This document shows positions 16,882 through 25,798 of a stretch of DNA of 64,000 bases, piece after piece. The stretch lies in the NCBI RefSeq assembly GCF_019973375.1, contig NZ_BPTV01000002.1:357228-421227 (forward strand). The letters are read 5' to 3'. The stretch is from Prevotella lacticifex (GTDB taxonomy: Bacteria; Bacteroidota; Bacteroidia; Bacteroidales; Bacteroidaceae). Every line of letters starts with the position of its first letter. Position 1 is the stretch's first letter. The notes under the pieces are model-generated. The model made no database searches. It was not told the origin of the DNA and saw only the letters and a list, made by a program, of their open reading frames with translations. Both the position numbers and the translations under genes were made by a program.

Positions 16882-19470
16882 ATGAAACAACTGATAATAA
16901 TCATAATAGTACTATTCCAATCTGTATGTGTATTTGCACAAAGCAAGGAAGAATTACAGAACAGCTACAATTTCAAACGCGGACAGGAACTGCTGTTTGG
17001 CAACAATCCTGACCAATCCTCTGCCTTGGACTTCTTCAAAAAAGAACTTGCAGAACATCCTAACAATGGATATGCCCTATATTGCATGGGATTGATTTAT
17101 GATGACAATGAACAGGAAGGCGACGCTCTTGACTGCTTCAATAAGGCTGTTCCATTGTTGAAGAAAGACAAGAACTGGATTTCATACGCCTATAGGCTCA
17201 GAGCGAAAGTGAACCTTAAGCTTGGAAACGATGAGCTTGCATTTAAAGACTGGAAGGCATCGTTGAAGGAGAATCCGGCTGATGAGAATACTTTGTCTGA
17301 CCGGGCTGAATACTATTACTATAAAGGTGAGTATAACCTTGCCGATGCGGATTATGATGTCTTAATCTCATCTCAACCGGGCAACACTTTGGGATATTTG
17401 GGCAAAGGCAGGGACGCCATTAGAAAGAAACAGTATGACGAGGCATTAAGGCTGTTCAACTATAGCCTCACTCTTGACCCCAAATCTTCTCAGGCATACG
17501 CTTTCCGTGCTGAGACCTATCTCGAATTGAACAAGAACAATGAAGCTGCCGATGACCTTATAATGGCTCTTAGCATAGACTATAACCGCAAGGCTGTCGG
17601 TATGTTGCAAGACATAAAGTCTCCAGCCAAAGAAATATTGCTCGCAAAACTTCGTATCCAACAGGCCAAGGACAAGAACAACGGTTTGTGGTCGTTCCTG
17701 CAAGGCGGAATCTATGAAGAAGTGGATGAATACCAAAATGCCATTAAAGCATATGAGGAAGCAAACAATATCAGTACAAGTAGTTCTGTCATTTTCAGAT
17801 TGTCATTGTGCCATTCTGAACTTGGGGAGTATAATGAGGCTCTTGACTATGTGAACCGCTCTTTGGCTATGGACTCTACAAACACGAGTTATCTCCTTTA
17901 CAAGGCCAACTTCCTGTATGAATTGGGAAAGACAAAGGAAGCGTTGAATGTATTGACTTCTTACATTGACAAAGAGCCGGATGAGTACTTTGGCTATTAC
18001 CGTCGTGGCTTTTTCAAATACTGCACAGACGACTTTGACGGGGCAATAGAGGATTTTACCACGGCACTTGTCTTACAGCCACATTATACATACGCACTTG
18101 TGGAGCGAGGCGAATGTTACAAACATAAAGGAGACTTGACCGCAGCAAAGGCCGATTTCATAAAGGCACTTGAAGAAAGCATGGTCAGAGATTCTGTGGA
18201 TGTTAACGGTAATGCAAGAAAGTCTGCTGATATTGAAGTGAATAACAGAGCCAATCTGGATCATATAACTTACGATGATGACTGCAACGCACAGTATGCC
18301 TATCTGGGATTGGGCAAGAAGGATTTTGCCATTGCAGTACAGAACAGCATTCTTGCCCATAATGATGACAAAGGAAGCTATTATGACGCAGCTTGCCTAT
18401 ACTCCAAGATGGGTGAATATGACAAGGCAATGGGCTACTTGCGCACCGCTTTGGAAAAGGGTTTCCGCAGGTTTACCCACATCATGAATGACAGAGACCT
18501 TGACGGATTGAAAAACCGTGATGACTTCAAAGCAATGATGAAGGAATTCAAGGCGAAGGTTAATGACGCTCCTGCATTAAGCGTGTCCGGATATAAAGGA
18601 AGTTTAGGCGATGCCTCTGTTTCTACATCTGCACTAACAAACGTCTCAGAGATTCCATTTACGCGTGAGGCAGGCGGTCTGTGTAAAGTCAAATGCAATA
18701 TCAACGGACTACCCTTGAACTTTTGGCTTGACACGGGTGCGAGCGATGTGTCATTGTCCATGGTGGAAGCGACATTCATGTTGAAGAACGGCTATCTGAC
18801 AAAAGATGATGTAGTGGGCAGTTCATACTACTTGGATGCAAATGGCAATGTCAGTGAGGGAACCGTTATCAACCTTCGCAATGTTTCTTTCGGTGATTGC
18901 GAGCTGACAAACGTGAAAGCAAGCGTAGTCAGCAATCTCAAAGCACCTTTGCTATTGGGTCAGTCCGTATTGGCACGCCTTGGCTCAGTTGAGATAGACA
19001 ACCAAAAGCAAGTCTTACGTATCAAGCCATTTCAGCTTCCCGAAGGTGCTATACCAGTTGGAGTGTTGGAAGTTAAGGGCAATGGCTCACCAAGACCAGT
19101 TAAGGACTCCGACAACGGCGACATAGAACAACGTGTCTTTGAAGTTGTAGAACAAATGCCGTCTTTCCCCGGAGGTTTGAATGAATTGATGAACTATCTC
19201 AGCACCAATATTGTCTATCCGGAAGAGGCATGGAAAAAAGGTGAGGAAGGACTCGTCATCATCAGCTTCATTGTTGAAACAGACGGCTCCGTATCAAATA
19301 TTTCCGTGTCAAAGTCTGTTTCACCATCACTTGATGCAGAAGCAGTTAGGGTAATCACGGCTATGCCCAAATGGATGCCTGGTAAGAGCAATGGCCATGC
19401 GGTGAGAGTAAAGTTCAATGTTCCTATTTCATTCAAGATACCCAAGGAAGAGAAAGATGACAAACAATAA
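16882..19470 (+). CDS. TPR protein with retropepsin-like protease and TonB C-terminal domain
   Basis: 862 residues. Signal peptide (LIIIIIVLFQSVCVFAQS), then roughly a dozen TPRs to about residue 560 (EYNLADADYDVLISSQPG; QYDEALRLFNYSLTLDP; DFDGAIEDFTTALVLQP). Next a clan AA aspartic protease domain, about 585-725, with the catalytic WLDTGASDVSLS motif and the closing LLLGQSVLARLGSVEID. The end, about 755-855, is a TonB C-terminal domain (PSFPGGLNELMNYLSTNIVY; ITAMPKWMPGK). All three parts should be periplasmic. The fusion suggests a substrate-scaffolding protease that contacts an outer-membrane partner through TonB_C. Substrate unknown. Confidence 0.85.
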   Translation: MKQLIIIIIVLFQSVCVFAQSKEELQNSYNFKRGQELLFGNNPDQSSALDFFKKELAEHPNNGYALYCMGLIYDDNEQEGDALDCFNKAVPLLKKDKNWISYAYRLRAKVNLKLGNDELAFKDWKASLKENPADENTLSDRAEYYYYKGEYNLADADYDVLISSQPGNTLGYLGKGRDAIRKKQYDEALRLFNYSLTLDPKSSQAYAFRAETYLELNKNNEAADDLIMALSIDYNRKAVGMLQDIKSPAKEILLAKLRIQQAKDKNNGLWSFLQGGIYEEVDEYQNAIKAYEEANNISTSSSVIFRLSLCHSELGEYNEALDYVNRSLAMDSTNTSYLLYKANFLYELGKTKEALNVLTSYIDKEPDEYFGYYRRGFFKYCTDDFDGAIEDFTTALVLQPHYTYALVERGECYKHKGDLTAAKADFIKALEESMVRDSVDVNGNARKSADIEVNNRANLDHITYDDDCNAQYAYLGLGKKDFAIAVQNSILAHNDDKGSYYDAACLYSKMGEYDKAMGYLRTALEKGFRRFTHIMNDRDLDGLKNRDDFKAMMKEFKAKVNDAPALSVSGYKGSLGDASVSTSALTNVSEIPFTREAGGLCKVKCNINGLPLNFWLDTGASDVSLSMVEATFMLKNGYLTKDDVVGSSYYLDANGNVSEGTVINLRNVSFGDCELTNVKASVVSNLKAPLLLGQSVLARLGSVEIDNQKQVLRIKPFQLPEGAIPVGVLEVKGNGSPRPVKDSDNGDIEQRVFEVVEQMPSFPGGLNELMNYLSTNIVYPEEAWKKGEEGLVIISFIVETDGSVSNISVSKSVSPSLDAEAVRVITAMPKWMPGKSNGHAVRVKFNVPISFKIPKEEKDDKQ

Positions 19471-19505
19471 TAGAAGAACAACTTAATTGTAAAACCGTCA
19501 ACAAA

Positions 19506-19544
19506 ATGAGAAATTTACTTTACATTGCAATCGCATTAGTCTAG
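19506..19544 (+). pseudogene. Start of a gene cut off at the mobile-element junction
   Basis: An ATG 35 nt after the protease gene opens a signal-peptide-like MRNLLYIAIALV and stops after 12 codons. Just beyond, the sequence on the other strand belongs to a relaxase fragment. I read this as a host gene truncated by the element's left junction (about 19536-19575). Confidence 0.45.
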
Positions 19545-19575
19545 CATGGGTTTCAGGGCGAATGCCGTCGATGTT

Positions 19576-19674
19576 CTAGACTTCGAACAGCGTTGCCTGT
19601 CTTTTCTCAACTTTCATCTCATTATAGGCGATGGCATGGAAGTTAATGGATGATGGAAGGACGGTGATGATCAT
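19576..19674 (-). pseudogene. Relaxase N-terminal fragment
   Basis: Directly downstream of mobC, minus-strand ATG 19674 encodes 32 residues, MIITVLPSSINFHAIAYNEM and on, which look like the start of a MobP/TraI-type relaxase of Bacteroidetes elements (short strand, then Y-x-E-x-K-V segment). It meets a TAG, then about 30 nt later host-like sequence begins. The catalytic Tyr/His motifs are missing, so the element cannot supply its own relaxase from here. Confidence 0.5.
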
Positions 19675-19702
19675 GTTAGTTGAATGATTAAGGTGAAACG
19701 GA

Positions 19703-20095
19703 TTACATTTTTTCAAGGCTGTCGTGGATGGCATCCAACTCAGCCTTGATGCCTCTGATGGCTTTCAAGGTAGACTGCGCCTCCGGCATGATGACCTTGC
19801 GGAAATAGTTTTCGCTGAGCTTGTCATCAATGGCCAGCTCATTGGCACGGTGCATGACTTGGTTGAAGTTGCCACCGAGCCATGAGAGTTGCTGCTGATA
19901 CTTGTTGTAGAAAGAGAGCAACGTCGCCATTGCTTCTATTCTCCCTCTTGTTCGTTTGTCATCAAAGAGTGTGACAGCATCACGAATCATGGCACTCGTG
20001 TTGCCGCCGTAGCTCTGTGCTTTCTTCTGGAAGAGCTGCAGCTCATCATCGCTAAGTCTGACTTTGCAGACGTGGTTTCTGTTGGTGTCGTTCAT
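19703..20095 (-). CDS. MobC-like relaxosome accessory protein
   Basis: 130 residues with an N-terminal ribbon-helix-helix signature (KVRLSDDELQLFQKKAQSYGGNTSAMIRDAV) and a helical C-terminal half with LSWLGGNFNQVMHRANELA, typical of MobC proteins that bind oriT and help the relaxase. The relaxase fragment follows 28 nt downstream, the normal mobC-relaxase order. Confidence 0.75.
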   Translation of the reverse strand: MNDTNRNHVCKVRLSDDELQLFQKKAQSYGGNTSAMIRDAVTLFDDKRTRGRIEAMATLLSFYNKYQQQLSWLGGNFNQVMHRANELAIDDKLSENYFRKVIMPEAQSTLKAIRGIKAELDAIHDSLEKM

Positions 20096-20179
20096 CTGTT
20101 GAAGTTGTAAAAGTGGGTAGTTGTTGAAAATTGAAATTTACATTGGGCAGTCTTTGAGTTCATGGTGTCTTCATCTTTC

Positions 20180-20340
20180 AAGAGATAATCCGGGAGTTGC
20201 GACCGAGATTTCATCCCCAGCTCCGCTGGCAAGTGACTTTTGAGGGCATACGACGGCGACAGCCTAGTGTGGCCACAAAAGTACAACTTGCTATTCCCAA
20301 TTGACTGCCGTAGCGGTAGGTTTTGCGATATATATGGCAT
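20180..20340. other. Possible oriT region
   Basis: Non-coding DNA just upstream of mobC. It contains short inverted motifs (CAGCTCCGCTG; CCGTAGCGGTAGG) and the kind of GC-rich stretch seen at oriTs of Bacteroidetes elements. Placement upstream of mobC is the main reason; no nick site can be proven by eye. Confidence 0.3.
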
Positions 20341-20440
20341 CATGTCTGTTTTAGGTGCTAAACGAGGTATTTCCCATAGTTGTTGAGCGATCGTGATTAG
20401 TCGCAGACTCGGTATTTTACTGGCTCAGACTATGCGATTG

Positions 20441-20634
20441 ATTACTTTTATCACGTGATAACCGTGATAAGTATGATTACTTTTATCACGTGATAACCGT
20501 GATAAGTATGATTACCTTTATCACGTGATAACCGTGATAAGTATGATAACCTTTATCACGTGATAACCGTGATAAGTATGATTACTTTTATCACGTGATA
20601 ACCGTGATAAGTATGATAACCTTTATCATGTGAT
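20441..20634. repeat. 35-bp tandem array A, 6 copies
   Basis: Units start at 20441, 20476, 20511, 20546, 20581 and 20616; the last is degenerate. Each holds the perfect palindrome TTATCACGTGATAA followed by CCGTGATAA. Units are contiguous, without spacers. Possible protein-binding iterons. Confidence 0.9.
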
Positions 20635-20674
20635 CCAAATAAAACCTAACTCAAAGATGGGGAAAGATAGATTA

Positions 20675-20932
20675 GATAGATCAGATAGAATCTATCCGCA
20701 GATTGCTCTGATAGATCAGATAGAATCTATCCGCGGATTGTTCTGATAGATCAGATAGAATCTATCCGCAGATTGCTCTGATAGATCAGATAGAATCTAT
20801 CTAAAGATTGCTCTGATAGATCAGATAGAATTTATCTAAAGATTGCTCTGATAGATCAGATAGAATCTATCTAAAGATTGCTCAGATAGAATAGATAGAA
20901 TCTATCCGCGGATTGCTCTGATAGATCAGATT
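20675..20932. repeat. 35-bp tandem array B, 8 copies
   Basis: Units start at 20675 and every 35 bp to 20920; the seventh varies and the eighth is partial. Core GATAGATCAGATAG then AATCTATC, with a variable CCGCAGATT or TAAAGATT part. Its sequence is unrelated to array A, but the period is identical. Confidence 0.9.
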
Positions 20933-20983
20933 GATTTAATCCTTCCCCAAACTTTTACGAGTTCTTGAACATAAAGCAATATG

Positions 20984-21051
20984 TTTGCCCAAGTGAGCTG
21001 CTTGCCCGAGTAAGATATTTGCGTAAGTAATATACTTGCTCGGGCAACATA
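20984..21051. repeat. 17-bp tandem array C, 4 copies
   Basis: Units start at 20984, 21001, 21018 and 21035 with consensus YTTGCCCRAGTAAGATA. It lies between array B and the excisionase-like gene. The period is about half that of arrays A and B. Confidence 0.75.
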
Positions 21052-21080
21052 CCGGCATTACGCCATTAATCGCCAATTCG

Positions 21081-21515
21081 TCAGGACATCAATGGTTTCG
21101 GTTTTCGCTTGACTTCCGCTTGCAGCGCTTTGAGATGCCTCTCGGCCTTGCGTTCGTCAACGTTAGCCGTGGCTTCGTCCGGATAGTGGGTGTCGCTGTA
21201 TCCTCCGTCGGTAATCCACTTCATCAGTTCGTCCTGGAAGAAATAGAGCTTGTTGCCACGCTTGTGGAACGGTATCTTCCGCTTGGAGGTCATGTCGTAG
21301 ATGGTCGACGGACTCTTGCCGAGCAGCTTGCTGGCCTCCGTCATGCCGATAGGTGTGTGCTTGGCTGCAGCGCACGTGCCGCTGGCGATGGACGACAACA
21401 GGGCGATGATCGTGTCGCACTTCTCATGGAGGGATGCCAGAGATTCCGGCATCCCGTCAAAGGTAAATGTTCTCATGGTAGTAATTGGTTGTGGGGTAGG
21501 TGTTTGGTTTTCCAT
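21081..21515 (-). CDS. Excisionase-like HTH protein
   Basis: 144 residues. A MerR/HTH_17-type DNA-binding domain covers about residues 55-105: MTEASKLLGKSPSTIYDMTSKRKIPFHKRGNKLYF. Such proteins in Bacteroidetes elements act as excisionases or regulators. It lies just downstream of the integrase gene on the same strand, and arrays A-C follow it. Confidence 0.75.
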   Translation of the reverse strand: MENQTPTPQPITTMRTFTFDGMPESLASLHEKCDTIIALLSSIASGTCAAAKHTPIGMTEASKLLGKSPSTIYDMTSKRKIPFHKRGNKLYFFQDELMKWITDGGYSDTHYPDEATANVDERKAERHLKALQAEVKRKPKPLMS

Positions 21516-21621
21516 AGTATCAAAATGTCAGTAGGTTATGATGATGGTTTTCTATTCTAAAAGTATGTGAGAATGTGAGTATGTGAGTATGTGAGAATGT
21601 AATAGTATGACACTGTGAGTC

Positions 21622-22731
21622 TCATTTCAATGAGATCTTGTTCGTTGCGTCACGCTTGAGCGAGCTGACTACGTCTGTATAGACTTGTGTCGTTGACACG
21701 TCGCTGTGGGTGAGCAGCTTCGAGATGGTGTATATGTCGGTGCCGGCCGCCAGCTGCAACGTGGCAAAGGTGTGGCGGAAGCAGTGGAAGGTGATGTGCT
21801 TCGTGATGCCTGCCGCCTTGAGCCACTTCTTCAGGTGATAGGCCACGATGCCCGTGGTGAAGTCCTTGAACACCTGACCGTCCTTCCGCTCTCCGCACAG
21901 CTCTACTGCCTCGTCGCTAACAGGCAGGAAACTCTCCTTATGCGTTTTCTTCGTGCGGAAGTGGAGCATCCAACCGCCATCGGCTGACGGCTCGATGTTG
22001 TCCCATTTCAGTCGGATGATGTCGCTGACACGTAGTCCCGTGAGCACTGAGAACAATGCTGCGCGTCTTAGCACCTCGCTCTTGCAGGGAGTAGCCGAGA
22101 GATGTTTCACCTCGTCGAGGGTCAGAAACTCCCTTGGCGTACTGTCGTTCTCAGCCTTCTCCAACTTCGTGGCGACATTTTCCTTGAGCTTACCGTCATC
22201 GAAGGCGATGCGGAGCACTGCCTTGAGCTTACAAAGACAGTTGTTGGCCGACGAAGCCATCATCCGCTTGCCGTTGCGGGCGCACTTCTCCGACATGAGG
22301 TAAGCGAGGAACTTCTGACAATACTCAACGGTGATGTCGTCGAAGCAGCAGCTGCCGCCGCAATAGTCCTTGAAGTGACCGAAAGCCGTCTGCCAGTTGT
22401 GGCCGTACTCATTCTCCTGCATCTGCTTCTCGAAATAGTCGAGGAAGCTCTCACGGCCTTTTGCCCGGTCGAGGAAACCAAACTGTTCATTGATTACCGA
22501 CTCCGTGCGGCGGCACTTGATGAGTTCCGCCTTCTTCATCATCGAGCGGTTGTACTCCTGCTGGAACCGCTCCGTGGGGTTGGCATAGATGTATATGCCC
22601 AGATACTCGCGCCGTGTCATCCGTCCCGTCCGGGGATGGCGGATAGCAGGGTAATAGTCAAGGTAGAGTGAGACCTTACCCTTTGCCAGCTTCCGCTGGC
22701 GCACTGTTACTTTTGTACAAAGGTTTGTCAT
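21622..22731 (-). CDS. Tyrosine recombinase (integrase)
   Basis: 369 residues from ATG 22731 (MTNLCTKVTVRQRK); a longer start at 22758 adds nine residues. N-terminal arm-binding region, a SAM-like core-binding domain, and a catalytic domain with Arg in LTGLRVSDIIRLKW, HCFRHTF (HxxR), the second His in LTHSDVSTTQ and the nucleophile Tyr in VYTDVV. All key residues are present, so it is likely active. It would mobilise the left sub-element (about 19.5-24 kb). Confidence 0.88.
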   Translation of the reverse strand: MTNLCTKVTVRQRKLAKGKVSLYLDYYPAIRHPRTGRMTRREYLGIYIYANPTERFQQEYNRSMMKKAELIKCRRTESVINEQFGFLDRAKGRESFLDYFEKQMQENEYGHNWQTAFGHFKDYCGGSCCFDDITVEYCQKFLAYLMSEKCARNGKRMMASSANNCLCKLKAVLRIAFDDGKLKENVATKLEKAENDSTPREFLTLDEVKHLSATPCKSEVLRRAALFSVLTGLRVSDIIRLKWDNIEPSADGGWMLHFRTKKTHKESFLPVSDEAVELCGERKDGQVFKDFTTGIVAYHLKKWLKAAGITKHITFHCFRHTFATLQLAAGTDIYTISKLLTHSDVSTTQVYTDVVSSLKRDATNKISLK

Positions 22732-22759
22732 AGTTATTTTTCTTTTTTTATGTTTCAAT

Positions 22760-22906
22760 TTAATGGTCCAAATGATACTTGTATCTTGCCGCCGTCTCCA
22801 TACGGTTAGGCAAATAGATTGCTAAATCTTCTACAAAGTTACGACCGATTACGTCTTGCAACAACTGTTTGCAGTCGTTTGGTCTTGTTGATGCCTTATT
22901 TTCCAT
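22760..22906 (-). CDS. Possible small protein upstream of the integrase
   Basis: A 48-residue frame (MENKASTRPNDCKQLLQDV... ending YKYHLDH) ends 28 nt before the integrase start on the same strand. Its composition is protein-like (DVIGRNFVEDLAIYLPNRM), but nothing else supports it. Confidence 0.4.
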   Translation of the reverse strand: MENKASTRPNDCKQLLQDVIGRNFVEDLAIYLPNRMETAARYKYHLDH

Positions 22907-22985
22907 GTTTTACCCGCTTATTTGCCGTTTTTTCGAAACAATCGGACTCGGATTTGGCCAATAACACATACCCGCTTCTGACTGC

Positions 22986-23753
22986 TCATGTCGCTCCGAC
23001 GCGCTTATCCTTGGTTGACGGGCTCTTGTCCTCAGCCTTTCTGCGCTCCGCTTCCCAGTCCTCCTTCAAGTAATAGAGCCGGTTGCCGTTGGCCTTCTTC
23101 GTCCTCACATGGTGGGTGTTGGCGAACCGCCTGACCTGTGTCTTGCCGAGTCCGTAGATGCGCATGAGTTCTCCGCAGGTGTACCAATGCTCGCCGAGCG
23201 TCCTGCCCAGTCGCTCACGTTCCTCACTGACGGCCTTGTCGACAGCCTCCTTCGGATAGCACGTAGTGCCGAAAGCGTGGATGGACGGAATCTGATACCG
23301 CATCCTAAGTGTATAAAGACGACCGTAACTATAGTCGAATTTCGCGCAAATCTCCGCCATAGTATAATGTGTGTCGTGGGTGACACCGACGGGAGCGCGG
23401 TCTTTGGCAGCCCGTTTGGACACTCTGCGAGTCTTGGCACCCTCATTCGCCTTTCCCTTGCTGTCCTTTCCCTTACAGTCATGCCCTTTGTCTTTTGAGA
23501 AGATCGTCTGTGAGAGCGTCTCCCCAAGTGCCGCCTCTATCATGCTGAGAATCTCCTTCCGTGAGACGACTGTCACGCGCTCCGAGAGTTTGACCGGGTG
23601 TAGCTTTCCACGACTGACCATCGTATAATAAGTCCTCAAACTGATGCCGAGCAGTTCAGCCACCTGCTGCGGACGATAGAACTCCTGCCGAGAACTTACG
23701 TTGACAACGCTGCCGCCCGAACTGTTAAGTTGTGTTTCGTTTTTCTTTCCCAT
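22986..23753 (-). CDS. Multi-HTH (MerR-like) DNA-binding protein
   Basis: 255 residues from ATG 23753 (MGKKNETQ); the frame stays open upstream but that part lacks gene character. Three winged-HTH modules can be seen: about 25-75 (RPQQVAELLGISLRTYYTMV), about 130-175 (TMAEICAKFDYSYGRLYTLR) and about 200-240 (TCGELMRIYGLGKTQVRRFA). A Lys-rich linker lies between the first two. Probably an element-encoded regulator or recombination directionality factor. Confidence 0.7.
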   Translation of the reverse strand: MGKKNETQLNSSGGSVVNVSSRQEFYRPQQVAELLGISLRTYYTMVSRGKLHPVKLSERVTVVSRKEILSMIEAALGETLSQTIFSKDKGHDCKGKDSKGKANEGAKTRRVSKRAAKDRAPVGVTHDTHYTMAEICAKFDYSYGRLYTLRMRYQIPSIHAFGTTCYPKEAVDKAVSEERERLGRTLGEHWYTCGELMRIYGLGKTQVRRFANTHHVRTKKANGNRLYYLKEDWEAERRKAEDKSPSTKDKRVGAT

Positions 23754-23932
23754 AGTGCTTGTTCTTGTGAATTTATCCGTTTTCAGCATTGTCTGACAAT
23801 TTTGGTGCAGCGGCGTTGCATTATCTGCTTTATGGTGCAACATCTTATGTCGTGGCACTTCATAGTCAAGTTCCAAATGCGGTACAAAATTAATCAAAAC
23901 GGATGGAACCCACAATAGCCATTTAGGAAGAC

Positions 23933-23982
23933 TGCAAACGCTTGTTAACTGATAATCAACCGATTACTTGCAGGCGTTTGCA
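23933..23982. other. Possible attachment site of the left sub-element
   Basis: A perfect inverted repeat TGCAAACGC ... GCGTTTGCA (9 bp arms, 32-bp centre) sits exactly where the traG reading frame stops resembling traG. A further CGTTTGC lies just after. This layout suits a tyrosine-recombinase core site. Confidence 0.4.
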
Positions 23983-25312
23983 ACCGTTTGCCGACATTAA
24001 AGTTCATGTGGAACGACTTTCCGCTTCCGCTTGGGCCTATGCAAAAGAAGTTGGCGTTGTCGGTCATCTTCACCCTGCCTTCCTTGCCGGTGATGTCGAT
24101 GCATACGGGCAGGCCCTGACGGTCGGTGTAGTAGGTCTTCAGCGGAGTGTCCTCGCTGTGCTTCAGATGTTCCTTGAAGAAGAGGCAGAGGGCTGCGTCG
24201 TTGAGCGTCAAGAAGAGGTCGTAGTCGGGGTTGAACGAGTAGGCGTTGCCGGGAAAGGAGTCCATGAAGAGTTCCAACTGGTTGTAGGCACTCTTACTTG
24301 CGAAGATGCCGCACTCGTAGAGCTTGGTCTCGATGAAGCTCGTAACGGGGGTCAGCTTCTCGGCCTTGCAGCTGACCAGCAGGTTGAAGTTGGTGTAGAC
24401 GAGCAGCTTGCTGTCCTGGGCAAGGAGGTTCAGCACGGCTTCGATGTCGGCCTTGGCGATCTTGTTGCTGGGGTCGGGCATGGAGCCGTGGCGCTTGGCC
24501 TTGCCCTGGAGTTTTCTCAATAGTTTGCGCTGCTGGGGGATTTGGATGACCTGATTGTAGATGACGCAGTCGGTATCGGGTATCTCGCTGAGGAAGGCCA
24601 GCAGGTCGGTGGCGATGACGTAGCCGTTGACGGCAACGGACTGGTAGGGCCTGATGAGCGATGGCAGGTCTATCTCGTCCACGTCGACGATGTCGAAGGA
24701 TTTTACTACTTTGTCACCCATCTTCAGGCAGTCGTCACCGGCCTTGAAGCTCTGCATGGAGAATGGACCGGTCTTGAAGTGGAACGCCATGAAGCGGTGG
24801 AGGTACTCGTTGACCTCGTCCTTCGTGAGCTTGCGGTGCCAGACGCCGCGCTCCTTGAGAATGTCCATGACCTTGCTCACCTTTGTGTGGAAGTCAAGCC
24901 AGGACTTGGGGTCGTACTTTACGAAGGCGGACTTGACGGCCTCTTGCGTGATGATGAGGTAGGTGCGGATCTCGGTATAGGGTCGGCCATTGAAGTAGCG
25001 GAAGTAGCTTCTGGTGAGGAATTCCATATCATCGGAGATGTCGTGGTGGTAGCTCTGGCGGCACAGTACGTCCTGCTTCTGCAGGGCATAGCCCTCACCG
25101 AGCGTCTGGACGATGTTGTTCAGTACGTCGGTGAAGGCGACATACTGCACGGCATCCGTGGCATACTGCTGAACGGGGTTCTCGATCTCGATGATGACGG
25201 AGGGATTGCCGTTCTTCGAGAAGAGGACCGTGTTCAGCAGCTTGCCGGAACCATCCTTGATGTCCTGGAGCTGGGCGAAGAGGCCGTCAAGCGGCTTTTT
25301 CTTGTTTGCCAT
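23945..25312 (-). pseudogene. traG: traG (VirB4-like conjugation ATPase), truncated after Walker A
   Basis: 455 residues, against about 800 for a complete TraG. The N-terminal VirB4-type region is intact (VLFSKNGNPSVIIEIENPV; HHDISDDMEFLTRSYFRYFNGRPY) up to the Walker A motif GPSGSGKSFHMNF. About 17 unrelated residues follow (NVGKRLQTPASNRLIIS) and a stop. Walker B and the C-terminal ATPase half are missing. The break at about 24003 coincides with the inverted repeat at 23933-23982, so insertion of the integrase-bearing sub-element explains it. No downstream half is present in the window. Confidence 0.85.
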
Positions 25313-25383
25313 GGTAGGTTATGTTTGTAGTAACTGATTTTTGTTTTCTATTTTCTGTATTCTTTTATCTATTTTATTCACGG

Positions 25384-25671
25384 CTACCGCTCGTACATTT
25401 TGTAAAAGAAGTAGATGCCGCGATGGCGTTCCTTGCTGTGCAGTCCGCTGCGCTGCTTGACGTAGATGGAGATGATTCCCACGGCGGCGAGACAGACCAT
25501 GACGATGAAGCCGACAAGCTTGCCGAAGAGGATGGAGGACAGCAGGAAGCCGAGGAAACTCAGGCCGATGGCTCCGGCTGCGTAGGTCAGGAACCTGCCG
25601 CGGATGCCCATAAACTCCAGTGGTTTTTGGAGTCCCTTGAAGACCGGGATGCCGTTGAAATTGATGTCCAT
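25384..25671 (-). CDS. traF: TraF-like conjugation membrane protein (DUF4133)
   Basis: 95 residues with the DUF4133 layout: MDINFNGIPVFKGLQKPLEFMGIRGRF, then two membrane segments (LTYAAGAIGLSFLGFLLSSIL and VGFIVMVCLAAVGIISIYV) and a basic tail. A VirB3-like inner-membrane component of CTnDOT-type transfer systems. It lies between traE and traG in the usual order. Confidence 0.82.
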   Translation of the reverse strand: MDINFNGIPVFKGLQKPLEFMGIRGRFLTYAAGAIGLSFLGFLLSSILFGKLVGFIVMVCLAAVGIISIYVKQRSGLHSKERHRGIYFFYKMYER

Positions 25672-25798
25672 TATCTCATAATTTTATTACGAAATAGTTT
25701 TACATTATATATTGCATTTGATAGAGTATTCAGAGTTAAAAGGTGTCCGACACCGTTGATTCGGTTAGTCGGACTCCTTGTTTAACCGTAGCTTGTAA

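Noticed and set aside
20092..20343. 83-residue minus strand frame upstream of mobC
   Set aside because: No protein-like pattern; it covers the putative oriT region.
20441..20932. CRISPR-like appearance of the 35-bp arrays
   Set aside because: Units are contiguous with no unique spacers, and no cas genes are nearby.
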